Translations under genes and position numbers: made by a program
The notes under the pieces: model-generated
The model's input: only the letters and a program-made list of their open reading frames with translations
Databases searched by the model: none
What the model was told of the DNA's origin: nothing
In this document: positions 7,787 to 14,803 of the stretch, in pieces
Position numbering within the stretch: position 1 is the first letter of the stretch
Layout of the letters: every line of letters begins with the position of its first letter
Source: an uncultured Alistipes sp.
GTDB taxonomy: Bacteria > Bacteroidota > Bacteroidia > Bacteroidales > Rikenellaceae
Length of the DNA: 31,271 bases
Direction: 5' to 3'
Assembly (NCBI GenBank): GCA_958449275.1
Contig: CAUDHE010000020.1
Location: 1 to 31,271 of the forward strand

Positions 7787-7902
7787 AATCGCGAGTTCCC
7801 GATATGAACTCGTCGTTGACGTTGAATTTAAGAATTGCGTTTCACCAAAACGCATGCAAACATAACCCTCAAATGCCGAGTTCATATTGAGAACTCACGA
7901 TT
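7787..7902. repeat. Imperfect inverted-repeat pair filling the DUF1573-nfnA gap
   Basis: The 19 bases at 7793-7811 (GAGTTCCCGATATGAACTC) recur inverted at 7878-7896 with 3 differences. The match extends to about 26 bases including AATCG at the outer ends. Each arm is itself a small palindrome (GAGTTC-7-GAACTC). A third hairpin, GCGTTT-CACC-AAAACGC (7837-7853), lies between them. It could be a tiny MITE-like element or a structured leader of nfnAB. Confidence 0.55.
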
Positions 7903-7905
7903 ATT

Positions 7906-8766
7906 ATGTTCAGGATAGTAGAGAAGAGACCGCTCGCAGAAAATATCTGGCTGCTGCGGGTAGAGGCTCCGCGAGTGGCGCAAAGCGCTTTGCCGGGGCA
8001 GTTCGTCATCGTACGCGTTGACGAGCAGGGCGAGCGGGTGCCGCTCACCATCGCCGATTTCGATCCGGCCGACGGTACCGTCACCATCGTCATACAGACC
8101 ATAGGCGTTTCGACGCGCAAGATGTGCGCCCTCGGCGAGGGAGATTGCCTGGCCGACTTCGCGGGACCGCTCGGTAATCCGTCGGAGTTCGTGCGCATGT
8201 CGTCGGAAGAGCTTCGCGGCCGACGCTATCTGTTCGTTGCGGGCGGCGTGGGCACTGCTCCCGTCTATCCGCAGGTGAAGTGGTTGCACGAGCACGGCGT
8301 CGATGTCGATGTTATTATCGGAGCCAAGACCGAATCGATGCTTATCTATACCGACGAGATGGCGGCCGTAGCCGACAATCTTTATATAGCCACCGACGAC
8401 GGCAGCCGCGGATTCAAGGGTTTGGTAACGGGCAAGATCAAGGAGCTGATCGAAACGGAGGGAAAGCATTACGACGAGTGCGTGGCCATAGGTCCCATGA
8501 TAATGATGAAGTTCGTCACTCTCGCGACCCGCGAGTATTCGTTGCCGACCACCGTGTCGCTCAATGCGCTGATGGTGGACGGCACGGGGATGTGCGGAGC
8601 TTGTCGCGTGAGTGTGGACGGGCGTACGTTGTTCACATGCGTCGACGGTCCCGAGTTCGACGGTCACAAGGTCGATTTCGACGAGGCTATGCGCCGCCAG
8701 TCGATGTATCGTTCGCACGAGGCGCAGGCTAATGAGAAACATAAATGCGATTGTTATGGCAAATAA
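7906..8766 (+). CDS. nfnA: NADH-dependent ferredoxin:NADP+ oxidoreductase subunit A (NfnA-like FAD/NAD/[2Fe-2S] subunit)
   Basis: The 286-residue protein is a PyrK-like reductase. It has an FAD-binding barrel (RVPLTIADFD, residues 44-53), a nucleotide-binding domain with VAGGVGTAPVYP (112-122), and a C-terminal [2Fe-2S] site. The cluster ligands appear to be Asp225, Cys230, Cys233 and Cys245 in VDGTGMCGACR and LFTCVDGPEF. An aspartate in this position is characteristic of NfnA rather than PyrK. The next gene overlaps by 11 bases and encodes the NfnB/GltA-like partner. The complex links NADH and ferredoxin oxidation to NADP+ reduction by flavin-based bifurcation, and runs in reverse. Dihydroorotate dehydrogenase or sulfide dehydrogenase labels are likely in automatic annotation, but no pyrD is adjacent. 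The start ATG 7906 directly precedes the conserved MFRIVEKR. Confidence 0.88.
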   Translation: MFRIVEKRPLAENIWLLRVEAPRVAQSALPGQFVIVRVDEQGERVPLTIADFDPADGTVTIVIQTIGVSTRKMCALGEGDCLADFAGPLGNPSEFVRMSSEELRGRRYLFVAGGVGTAPVYPQVKWLHEHGVDVDVIIGAKTESMLIYTDEMAAVADNLYIATDDGSRGFKGLVTGKIKELIETEGKHYDECVAIGPMIMMKFVTLATREYSLPTTVSLNALMVDGTGMCGACRVSVDGRTLFTCVDGPEFDGHKVDFDEAMRRQSMYRSHEAQANEKHKCDCYGK

Positions 8767-10147
8767 GATTCCGCGCGTGAGCGTGCGTGAGCAGGATCCT
8801 CGCGTGCGCGCGACCAATTTCGACGAGGTGTGCTACGGATATGACGGCGAGGAGGCGCGTGCCGAGGCTTCGCGATGTCTGGGATGTAAGAATCCGCGAT
8901 GCGTCGCTGCGTGCCCCGTCAATATAAATATCCCCTCTTTTATCGCCAAAGTACTCGACGGCGACGTTGCCGCGGCGTCGGCCGTGATAGCCGAGGACAG
9001 TTCGTTGCCGAGCATATGCGGACGCGTGTGTCCTCAGGAGACGCAGTGCGAGGGCGCGTGTATTTTGGGCATAAAGGGCGAACCCGTTGCTATCGGTAAA
9101 CTGGAGCGTTACGTGGGCGACTGGAGTCTGGAGAACGACTGTAAGAGCTGCGACAAGGCTCCCGCCAACGGTCACCGTGTGGCAGTGATAGGCAGCGGGC
9201 CTGCGGGACTGGCCTGCGCGAGCGATCTGGCCAAGATGGGTTACGACGTGACGGTGTTCGAGGCTTTGCACAAGCTGGGCGGCGTGCTGGTGTACGGCAT
9301 TCCCGAGTTTCGTCTGCCGAAGGAGAGAATCGTGGCGCGCGAAATCGATTCGTTGTGCGAACTTGGCGTGAAGTTTGAGACCGACGTGGTGGTGGGGCGT
9401 ACCATTACCATCGATTCGTTGCTGGACGACGAGGGTTTCGATGCAGTGTTCATCGGTTCGGGCGCGGGTTTGCCGCGTTTCATGGGAATCGAGGGCGAGA
9501 ACCTCAACGGCGTGGTTTCGGCCAACGAGTTCCTGACGCGTGCCAACCTCATGCGCGCGTACGACGAGGAGTACGACACGCCCATATATGTGGGCAAACG
9601 CGTCGCGGTAGTGGGCGGAGGCAATGTGGCGATGGATGCCGTGCGTACCGCCAAGCGCTTGGGAGCCGAGGCTGCCATAATATACCGACGCAGCGAGGCC
9701 GAGCTGCCTGCGCGCCGCGAGGAGGTGCATCACGCCAAGGAGGAGGGCATCGAGTTCCGTATGCTCACCAATCCCACCCGTGTGCTGGGTTCCGATAACG
9801 GCTGGGTACGCGGCCTGAACTGCGTGGAGATGGAGCTGGGCGAGCCCGACGAGAGCGGACGCCGTTCGCCCGTGGTGAAGGAGGGTTCCGACTTCGAACT
9901 GGAGTGCGACGTGGTTATCATGGCATTGGGCACTTCGCCCAATCCGTTGCTGAAGCAGACTACCGAAGGCCTGGAGACCAATCGCCGCGGCTGCATAGTC
10001 GCCGACGAAGCGGGTGTCACGACCCGAAAGGGTGTGTTCGCGGGCGGCGATGCCGTCACGGGTGCGGCCACCGTCATTTTGGCCATGGGGGCGGGACGTC
10101 GTGCCGCGCGTGCCATCGACGAATATGTAAGGGGCGGCAAGGCCTGA
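8756..10147 (+). CDS. nfnB: NfnB / NADPH-dependent glutamate synthase small-subunit-like oxidoreductase
   Basis: The 463-residue protein has an N-terminal double iron-sulfur domain with cysteines at 41, 44, 49 and 53 (CLGCKNPRCVAAC) and 88, 92, 98 and 102 (CGRVCPQETQCEGAC). An FAD Rossmann fold follows (VAVIGSGPAGLACA, 143-156), then an NADPH Rossmann fold (VAVVGGGNVAMDAVRTA). The closing motif is AGGDAVTGAATVILAMGAGRRAARAI. The protein is often annotated gltA (homotetrameric glutamate synthase), but no large GltB-like subunit is present, and nfnA overlaps it. That arrangement is typical of bifurcating NfnAB. ATG 8756 gives MANKIPRVSV; ATG 8732 in the same frame would add MRNINAIV and lengthen the overlap. 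A terminator follows at 10155-10190. Confidence 0.9.
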   Translation: MANKIPRVSVREQDPRVRATNFDEVCYGYDGEEARAEASRCLGCKNPRCVAACPVNINIPSFIAKVLDGDVAAASAVIAEDSSLPSICGRVCPQETQCEGACILGIKGEPVAIGKLERYVGDWSLENDCKSCDKAPANGHRVAVIGSGPAGLACASDLAKMGYDVTVFEALHKLGGVLVYGIPEFRLPKERIVAREIDSLCELGVKFETDVVVGRTITIDSLLDDEGFDAVFIGSGAGLPRFMGIEGENLNGVVSANEFLTRANLMRAYDEEYDTPIYVGKRVAVVGGGNVAMDAVRTAKRLGAEAAIIYRRSEAELPARREEVHHAKEEGIEFRMLTNPTRVLGSDNGWVRGLNCVEMELGEPDESGRRSPVVKEGSDFELECDVVIMALGTSPNPLLKQTTEGLETNRRGCIVADEAGVTTRKGVFAGGDAVTGAATVILAMGAGRRAARAIDEYVRGGKA

Positions 10148-10154
10148 CAGTATG

Positions 10155-10190
10155 ATTCGAGCCGCAATTCCATGCGGCTCGAATTTTTTT
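10155..10190 (+). terminator. Rho-independent terminator after nfnB
   Basis: ATTCGAGCCGCA (10155-10166) and TGCGGCTCGAAT (10173-10184) form a 12 bp perfect stem followed by a run of T residues. It ends only about 20 bases before the GTG start of the next gene. Confidence 0.9.
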
Positions 10191-10208
10191 ATCGGAAAAG
10201 CAGGAAGC

Positions 10209-10769
10209 GTGAAGCTGTATATAAAAAACATGGTGTGTCCGCGTTGTGTCGCGGCCGTGCGCGAGGCGTTGGCCGAATCGGGCGTCGAGGTCATGTCGGT
10301 GACCCTGGGCGAGGCCGAGATAGTGGGCGAACCCGATGCCGAGCGCAAAAGGGATATCGCGGCACGGCTCGAGAAATCGGGATTCGAGTTGCTGGAGGAT
10401 CGGCGGTCGCGGATCATTGCCTCCGTGAAAAACGGCATCGTCGAGTTGATCTATTCGCACGAGGTCATGCCCTCAGTCAATCTGTCGGAGTATCTGTCGG
10501 ACCGTCTGCATCTCGAATATAAATATATCAGCACGTTGTTTTCCGAAACCGAGGGGCGTTCGATCAAGAAGTATTTCATAGCGCAGAAGATCGAGCGGGT
10601 GAAAGAGCTGTTGATATATGACGAACTGACGCTCGGCGAAATCGCTTTCCGTTTGGGTTATTCGAGCGTCGCGCATCTCAGCATGCAGTTCAAGCGTGAA
10701 ACGGGGCTTGCGCCGAGCGCCTACAAACGTTCGGGCATACGCAACCGCCGATCGTTGGACGAACTGTGA
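10209..10769 (+). CDS. Metal-responsive regulator: HMA-like domain fused to AraC-type HTH
   Basis: The 186-residue protein starts with a heavy-metal-associated-like ferredoxin fold (VKLYIKNMVCPRCVAAVREAL; Cys10 and Cys13 of M-x-C-x-x-C) spanning about residues 1-70. An AraC-type DNA-binding region follows at about 90-180 (YKYISTLFSETEGRSIKKYFIAQKIERVKELL, then LTLGEIAFRLGYSSVAHLSMQFKRETGLAPSAYKR). The N-terminal domain presumably binds Cu(I), Zn or a similar ion and controls the DNA-binding half. The downstream gene encodes a metal permease with its own HMA domain and is the likely target. GTG 10209 was chosen because the HMA fold starts there; a longer frame would run through the nfnB terminator hairpin. 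No promoter box is visible in the 20 bases between that terminator and the GTG. Confidence 0.82.
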   Translation: MKLYIKNMVCPRCVAAVREALAESGVEVMSVTLGEAEIVGEPDAERKRDIAARLEKSGFELLEDRRSRIIASVKNGIVELIYSHEVMPSVNLSEYLSDRLHLEYKYISTLFSETEGRSIKKYFIAQKIERVKELLIYDELTLGEIAFRLGYSSVAHLSMQFKRETGLAPSAYKRSGIRNRRSLDEL

Positions 10770-10773
10770 TCTG

Positions 10774-10792
10774 CGGCGGGAGTCGCCCGCCG
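10774..10792 (+). terminator. Short GC hairpin after the metal regulator
   Basis: CGGCGGG and CCCGCCG form a 7 bp stem with a 5-base loop five bases past the stop codon. There is no T run, so terminator function is doubtful. Confidence 0.35.
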
Positions 10793-10839
10793 TTAACTTA
10801 TTCCGAAAAAAATATAACGCTCTCGGAGCGGGCGAGGGT

Positions 10840-10847
10840 TATTTTTG
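10840..10847 (+). promoter_or_regulatory. Possible promoter -7 box of the metal permease gene
   Basis: TATTTTTG matches TAnnTTTG and lies about 140 bases before the permease start. The transcript would carry the paired-hairpin element at 10891-10942 in its leader. Confidence 0.45.
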
Positions 10848-10890
10848 CGGGAAATAACATGCTTGTCCGCAAAAACGACATGTGCTGTCT

Positions 10891-10942
10891 GCAGTCCGCC
10901 GCATGGGGCGGCGGCGAACTGCAGATATCGCACAGCGATATC
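10891..10942. repeat. Intergenic palindromic element, copy 2 (two hairpins)
   Basis: CCGCCGC (10896-10902) pairs with GCGGCGG (10908-10914). After the 9-base linker CGAACTGCA, GATATCGC (10924-10931) pairs with GCGATATC (10935-10942). The same two-hairpin unit with the same linker occurs at 22498-22545. It sits in the probable 5' leader of the permease gene. Confidence 0.6.
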
Positions 10943-10989
10943 GAATTATTGCCGCGAAATAGGGCGGATAAGCGTAAAACCAACCGCTT

Positions 10990-12216
10990 ATGCAAGAATA
11001 CGTACGGCCGTTCATACATCTGTTGAACGAAATGTCTCCCTATCTTTTGCTGGGATTTCTCGTGGCGGGCATCCTGCATGCTTTCGTGCCGCGGGGCGTC
11101 TATTCGAAGTATCTCGCAGGTAACGATTTCCGTTCGGTGGCCTTGGCCGCCGTGTTCGGCGTGCCGCTTCCGCTGTGTTCGTGCGGCGTCATTCCCGCGG
11201 CCATGTCCATGCGCCGCGAGGGTGCGTCGCGTGCCGCCACAGTGTCGTTTCTCATATCCACCCCGCAGACGGGTGCCGACTCCATTTTGGCCACGGGTTC
11301 GCTGTTGGGATTGCCGTTCGCGCTGCTGCGCCCCGTCGCCGCATTCGTGACCGCTTTGGTCGGAGGTGTCGCGGTCGGAGCGACGGCAGGCGACGAAAAG
11401 GCCGAAGATGTGGCGGCGGTCGGGAACGGACCTGCGTGCCGTCTTTCGTTCGGGGGCAAATGCCTCGAGGCGTTGCGCTACGGATTCGTCGACATGATAC
11501 AGGATATCGGGCGTTGGCTGGTGGTCGGACTGATCGTCGCGGGACTGATAACGGTTTTTCTGCCCGACGACTTTTTCGCCTCTTTCGCCGCCTTTCCTTT
11601 GGCCGATATGTTGTTGGTGCTGGCTCTGTCGGTACCCATGTATCTGTGTGCCACGGGATCGATCCCCATCGCTGCCGCACTGATGCTCAAGGGGCTTTCG
11701 CCGGGAGCCGCCCTCGTGCTGCTCATGGCGGGACCCGCTACCAATGCCGCGGCCATTATGGTCGTGGGCAAGGTGCTGGGACGTAAGACGCTGTTGGTAT
11801 ATCTGGCGTCTATCGCGGCGGGTGCCATAGGGTTCGGGCTGTTGATCGATTACGTTTTGCCTGTCGAATGGTTCGCGATCGCGCAGGCGGAACATACGGC
11901 GGCTTGTTGCGGCGTTGCGGATGCGGGTTTTCTGAAAACGGCGTCGAGCGTGTCGCTCGTTTGTCTGCTCGCGGCGACCGTGGTGATGAAATATTTAAAA
12001 CCTAAGAAAGATATGAAAATGCAGAATGTTTATCGCATCAAGGGAATGATGTGCAACCATTGTAAAAACAATGTCGAAAAGAGCCTCGCGGCGGTCGAGG
12101 GCGTTACGGCCGTCAGGGTCGATCTGTCCGAGGGCACGGCCCGGGTGGACGGCGACGCCGATGCGGCGAAGATAATCGAGACTATCGAAAGGCTCGGTTA
12201 CGAATATGTGAAGTGA
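10990..12216 (+). CDS. SO_0444-type Cu/Zn efflux permease with C-terminal HMA domain
   Basis: The 408-residue inner-membrane protein belongs to the permease family PF03773 (ArsP/YraQ-like). It has about eight hydrophobic segments and two matching halves: GVPLPLCSCGVIPAAMSMRREGAS (Cys63, Cys65) and SVPMYLCATGSIPIAAALMLKGLS. A cysteine-containing linker (HTAACCGVAD, near 307) and a final transmembrane segment lead to a heavy-metal-associated domain at residues 344-408, with GMMCNHCKNN (Cys355, Cys358). The SO_0444 group is associated with copper or zinc efflux; the actual ion here is inferred. The HMA-AraC regulator directly upstream supports metal-controlled expression. ATG 10990 begins the first membrane helix region. 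A GC hairpin at 12238-12267 follows. Confidence 0.87.
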   Translation: MQEYVRPFIHLLNEMSPYLLLGFLVAGILHAFVPRGVYSKYLAGNDFRSVALAAVFGVPLPLCSCGVIPAAMSMRREGASRAATVSFLISTPQTGADSILATGSLLGLPFALLRPVAAFVTALVGGVAVGATAGDEKAEDVAAVGNGPACRLSFGGKCLEALRYGFVDMIQDIGRWLVVGLIVAGLITVFLPDDFFASFAAFPLADMLLVLALSVPMYLCATGSIPIAAALMLKGLSPGAALVLLMAGPATNAAAIMVVGKVLGRKTLLVYLASIAAGAIGFGLLIDYVLPVEWFAIAQAEHTAACCGVADAGFLKTASSVSLVCLLAATVVMKYLKPKKDMKMQNVYRIKGMMCNHCKNNVEKSLAAVEGVTAVRVDLSEGTARVDGDADAAKIIETIERLGYEYVK

Positions 12217-12237
12217 CATCGCTTTATCGGTCTCGGG

Positions 12238-12267
12238 GACGGGCTGCGCGGGGAAGCGCGGCCCGTC
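12238..12267 (+). terminator. GC-rich hairpin after the metal permease gene
   Basis: GACGGGCTGCGC and GCGCGGCCCGTC form an 11-12 bp stem with one mismatch about 20 bases past the stop codon. Only a weak T-rich tail follows. Confidence 0.5.
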
Positions 12268-12338
12268 TTCGTATTGCCGTAAAACGTCCTGCCGAGATTT
12301 TTGTGTGCCGTTTGTTATGATAATCCCCCGAAAAAAAT

Positions 12339-12346
12339 TAATTTTG
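12339..12346 (+). promoter_or_regulatory. Promoter -7 box of the glycan/lipid A operon
   Basis: TAATTTTG matches TAnnTTTG about 50 bases before the epimerase start. A TTTG at 12311-12314 is 24 bases away, longer than the usual spacer. Confidence 0.5.
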
Positions 12347-12396
12347 CCTCCGATAGGGCGACATGAAAATAGTTTACCACCGAGAAATTAATTGAT

Positions 12397-13410
12397 ATGA
12401 AGATACTCGTTACGGGCGCGGCCGGATTCATAGGCCATCATCTGAGCCTAAATCTGTTGCGGGCGGGATACGAGATTACGGGCATCGATTCGGTCAACGA
12501 CTATTACGACGTGCGTCTGAAATCGGCCCGACTCGCCGATCTGGGCATCGTGAACGACGCGGCGTACGGCAAGGCGTGCCGCAGCGCGAAGCGGCCTTCG
12601 TTCGAGTTTATGAAGATGCGACTGGAGGATGCCGAGGGTATGGACCGCCTTTTCGCCGAGCGGCGTTTCGACGTTGTGGTCAATTTGGCCGCGCAGGCGG
12701 GAGTGCGTTATTCGCTGGAGAATCCCCGCGCGTATGTCGACAGCAACGTGTCGGGTTTTCTCAACGTTTTGGAGTGCTGCCGTCGTTATCCCGTGCGGCA
12801 TCTGCTCTATGCCTCGTCGAGTTCCGTATACGGAGGCAATATGAAAGTACCCTTCAGCGAGGACGATGCCGTCGACAATCCCGTGTCGCTGTATGCCGCC
12901 ACCAAGCGCAGCGACGAACTCATGGCGGGAGTTTATGCGCGTCTGTTCGGAATACCCTCGTCGGGACTCCGTTTCTTCACCGTTTACGGACCTTGGGGGC
13001 GTCCCGACATGGCTCCCATGCTGTTCGCGCGAGCCATCATGGCGGGCGAGCCTCTGAAGGTGTTCAACGACGGCGATATGGAGCGCGATTTCACTTACGT
13101 GGACGATATCGTGCACAGTGTGGCCCGTCTGATCGGCGAAGCTCCCGAGGGCGATGTTCCGACGACGATATATAATGTCGGCTGCGGCCGTCCGATGCGG
13201 CTCATGGATTTTATCGCTGCGCTGGAGAACGCTTTGGGGCGCAAGGCCCGTCTTCGCATGATGCCTATGCAGAGCGGCGACGTGGTGCGTACGTGGGCCG
13301 ATACGAGCCGTTTGCGCTCGCGCACGGGATATGCTCCCTCCACGCATTTGGAAGACGGCATAGCGCGCTTCGCGGAGTGGTATTTGTCGGCGGAAAATCC
13401 TCTGCGCTGA
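12397..13410 (+). CDS. NAD-dependent epimerase/dehydratase (UDP-glucuronate 4-epimerase-like)
   Basis: The 337-residue extended short-chain dehydrogenase has the N-terminal NAD motif GAAGFIG, the region NLAAQAGVRYSLENP, and the serine stretch YASSSSVYGG. The catalytic pair is in YAATKRS (Tyr-x-x-x-Lys). FFTVYGPWGRPDMAPMLF and NDGDMERDFTYVDDI are hallmark segments of the UDP-glucuronate 4-epimerase group, which interconverts UDP-GlcA and UDP-GalA. Exact sugar specificity is inferred. It is the first gene of a four-gene operon, 25 bases before the GT2 gene, and probably supplies the sugar nucleotide for the downstream transferases. The start ATG 12397 directly begins the Rossmann strand MKILVTG. 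Confidence 0.9.
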   Translation: MKILVTGAAGFIGHHLSLNLLRAGYEITGIDSVNDYYDVRLKSARLADLGIVNDAAYGKACRSAKRPSFEFMKMRLEDAEGMDRLFAERRFDVVVNLAAQAGVRYSLENPRAYVDSNVSGFLNVLECCRRYPVRHLLYASSSSVYGGNMKVPFSEDDAVDNPVSLYAATKRSDELMAGVYARLFGIPSSGLRFFTVYGPWGRPDMAPMLFARAIMAGEPLKVFNDGDMERDFTYVDDIVHSVARLIGEAPEGDVPTTIYNVGCGRPMRLMDFIAALENALGRKARLRMMPMQSGDVVRTWADTSRLRSRTGYAPSTHLEDGIARFAEWYLSAENPLR

Positions 13411-13435
13411 AATTGACGAAAACTTTTAACATCGA

Positions 13436-14167
13436 ATGAATAAAACATCTCAATACCGATTTTCGATCGTGGTCCCCGTCTACAACGAGGCGGATAATAT
13501 CGATCGTCTGGAGGAGGCTTTCGCCGACTATCTTTCGGCAGCTCCCGTGAAAACGTGCGTTCTGTTCGTCAACGACGGATCGACCGACGGCAGCCGCGAG
13601 GCATTGGCGCGTATTTGCGCCTCGCACGACGATTTCTATTATATCTCGTTCGAACGTAATGCGGGACTCAGTGCGGCCATAAAGGCCGGTATCGACTACG
13701 TATGTTCTCCCTTGGTGGGGTATATCGATGCCGATCTGCAAACCTCGCCCGAGGATTTCGATCTGCTGCTCGCTCACGCCGACGAATATCAGTTGGTGAC
13801 GGGCATACGTGCCGCGCGCAAGGATACGATTTTCAAACGTCTGCAATCGAAGATAGCCAACGGATTCCGCCGCGCGATGACGGGCGACGGAGCCACCGAC
13901 ACGGGGTGTCCTCTGAAAGTGATGCAGAGCGAAGCGGCCAAGCGCGTGCCTTTCTTCAAGGGTATGCACCGCTTCCTGCCCGCATTGATCCTGCTGCAGG
14001 AGGGGGCGCGTTACAAGGAGTTGCCCGTACGCCACTTTCCCCGTACGGCGGGAGTGTCGAAATTCCATCTTTGGAATCGGCTCGTGTCGCCGTTCATGGA
14101 CTGCTTCGCCTATCGGTGGATGAAGAAACGCGCCATCAACTATCGGGTGGCGGACCACAATCTGTAA
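13436..14167 (+). CDS. Family 2 glycosyltransferase (DPM1/ArnC-like)
   Basis: The 243-residue protein is a GT-A fold glycosyltransferase with the N-terminal SIVVPVYNEADNI, FVNDGSTDGSRE and the metal-binding region YIDADLQTSPEDF. The middle and end (TGCPLKVMQSEAAKRVPFFKGMHRFLPALIL, VRHFPRTAGVSKF) resemble polyprenyl-phosphate sugar transferases such as DPM1 and ArnC. No clear C-terminal membrane helices are present, so it probably works at the membrane face with the next gene's product. The likely role is to load a sugar onto undecaprenyl phosphate for use by the ArnT-like enzyme two genes on. This role is inferred from the neighbours. Confidence 0.88.
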   Translation: MNKTSQYRFSIVVPVYNEADNIDRLEEAFADYLSAAPVKTCVLFVNDGSTDGSREALARICASHDDFYYISFERNAGLSAAIKAGIDYVCSPLVGYIDADLQTSPEDFDLLLAHADEYQLVTGIRAARKDTIFKRLQSKIANGFRRAMTGDGATDTGCPLKVMQSEAAKRVPFFKGMHRFLPALILLQEGARYKELPVRHFPRTAGVSKFHLWNRLVSPFMDCFAYRWMKKRAINYRVADHNL

Positions 14168-14179
14168 TCCGACGAGCGT

Positions 14180-14803
14180 ATGTGGATATATGCCATAGGC
14201 TTTTTGGCGCAGGCCTTTTTCTCGGCGCGCATCATCATACAGTGGATCCTCTCCGAGCAGGCCAAGCGGGTGGTGTCGCCCACAGCCTATTGGGTGTGCA
14301 GTCTGGCGGGGTCGTATCTGCTGTTCGTTTACGGATGGATGCGCGACGATTTCGCCATCATACTCGGACAGATGGTATCTTATTACATCTATCTCTGGAA
14401 TCTGAATGCCAAGGGGATATGGGGCCGTCTGTCAGGCGTTTTGCGGACCGTTCTGCTTCTCACGCCCGTGCTGGCTTTGGCCGGTATCGCGCGCAACGCG
14501 TCGCACTTCTTCGACACATTCATGCAGAACGACAGCATTCCGCTTTGGTTGTTGCTGTTCGGTTCGGCGGGACAGCTGATATTCTCGTTGCGTTTCGTCT
14601 ACCAGCTGTATTATTCGGCACGCCGACACGAATCGGTCCTGCCGTCGGGATTCTGGGGCTTGAGCCTTGTGGGATCGTCGATGATAGTCATTTACGGTGC
14701 CATACGTCTCGATCCCGTGCTGATACTCGGGCAGTCTGTCGGCTTCGTGGCCTACACCCGCAATCTGTTGATCGGAAGAAAAAGCGTTTGCAATGAAAAG
14801 TAA
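14180..14803 (+). CDS. Membrane protein with two lipid A biosynthesis N-terminal (LABN) domains
   Basis: The 207-residue protein contains two copies of the three-helix LABN module. The first is at about residues 1-75 (AIGFLAQAFFSARIIIQWILSEQ, then SPTAYWVCSLAGSYLLFVYGW and DDFAIILGQMVSYYIYLWNL). The second is at about 118-200 (LFGSAGQLIFSLRFVYQLYYSA, LPSGFWGLSLVGSSMIVIYG, LDPVLILGQSVGFVAYTRNL). In Bacteroidota such proteins travel with ArnC- and ArnT-like transferases. They may act like ArnE/F flippases or as membrane partners; this is inference. It lies 12 bases after the GT2 gene, and its end overlaps the GT39 gene by 11 bases, so the proteins are likely translated together. Confidence 0.87.
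   Translation: MWIYAIGFLAQAFFSARIIIQWILSEQAKRVVSPTAYWVCSLAGSYLLFVYGWMRDDFAIILGQMVSYYIYLWNLNAKGIWGRLSGVLRTVLLLTPVLALAGIARNASHFFDTFMQNDSIPLWLLLFGSAGQLIFSLRFVYQLYYSARRHESVLPSGFWGLSLVGSSMIVIYGAIRLDPVLILGQSVGFVAYTRNLLIGRKSVCNEK

Noticed and set aside
7906..8766. PyrK subunit of dihydroorotate dehydrogenase
   Set aside because: No pyrD lies next to it, and the following overlapping gene is an NfnB/GltA-like protein. An aspartate sits in the likely cluster-ligand position, as in NfnA.
8729..10438. Long antisense frame of over 500 codons opposite nfnB
   Set aside because: It is a shadow of GC-rich coding sequence. The plus-strand protein has all cofactor motifs, and the antisense translation is His/Arg-rich with no family features.
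10766..11026. An 86-codon frame overlapping the start of the metal permease
   Set aside because: It covers the promoter box and the two-hairpin element, and it has no recognisable protein features.
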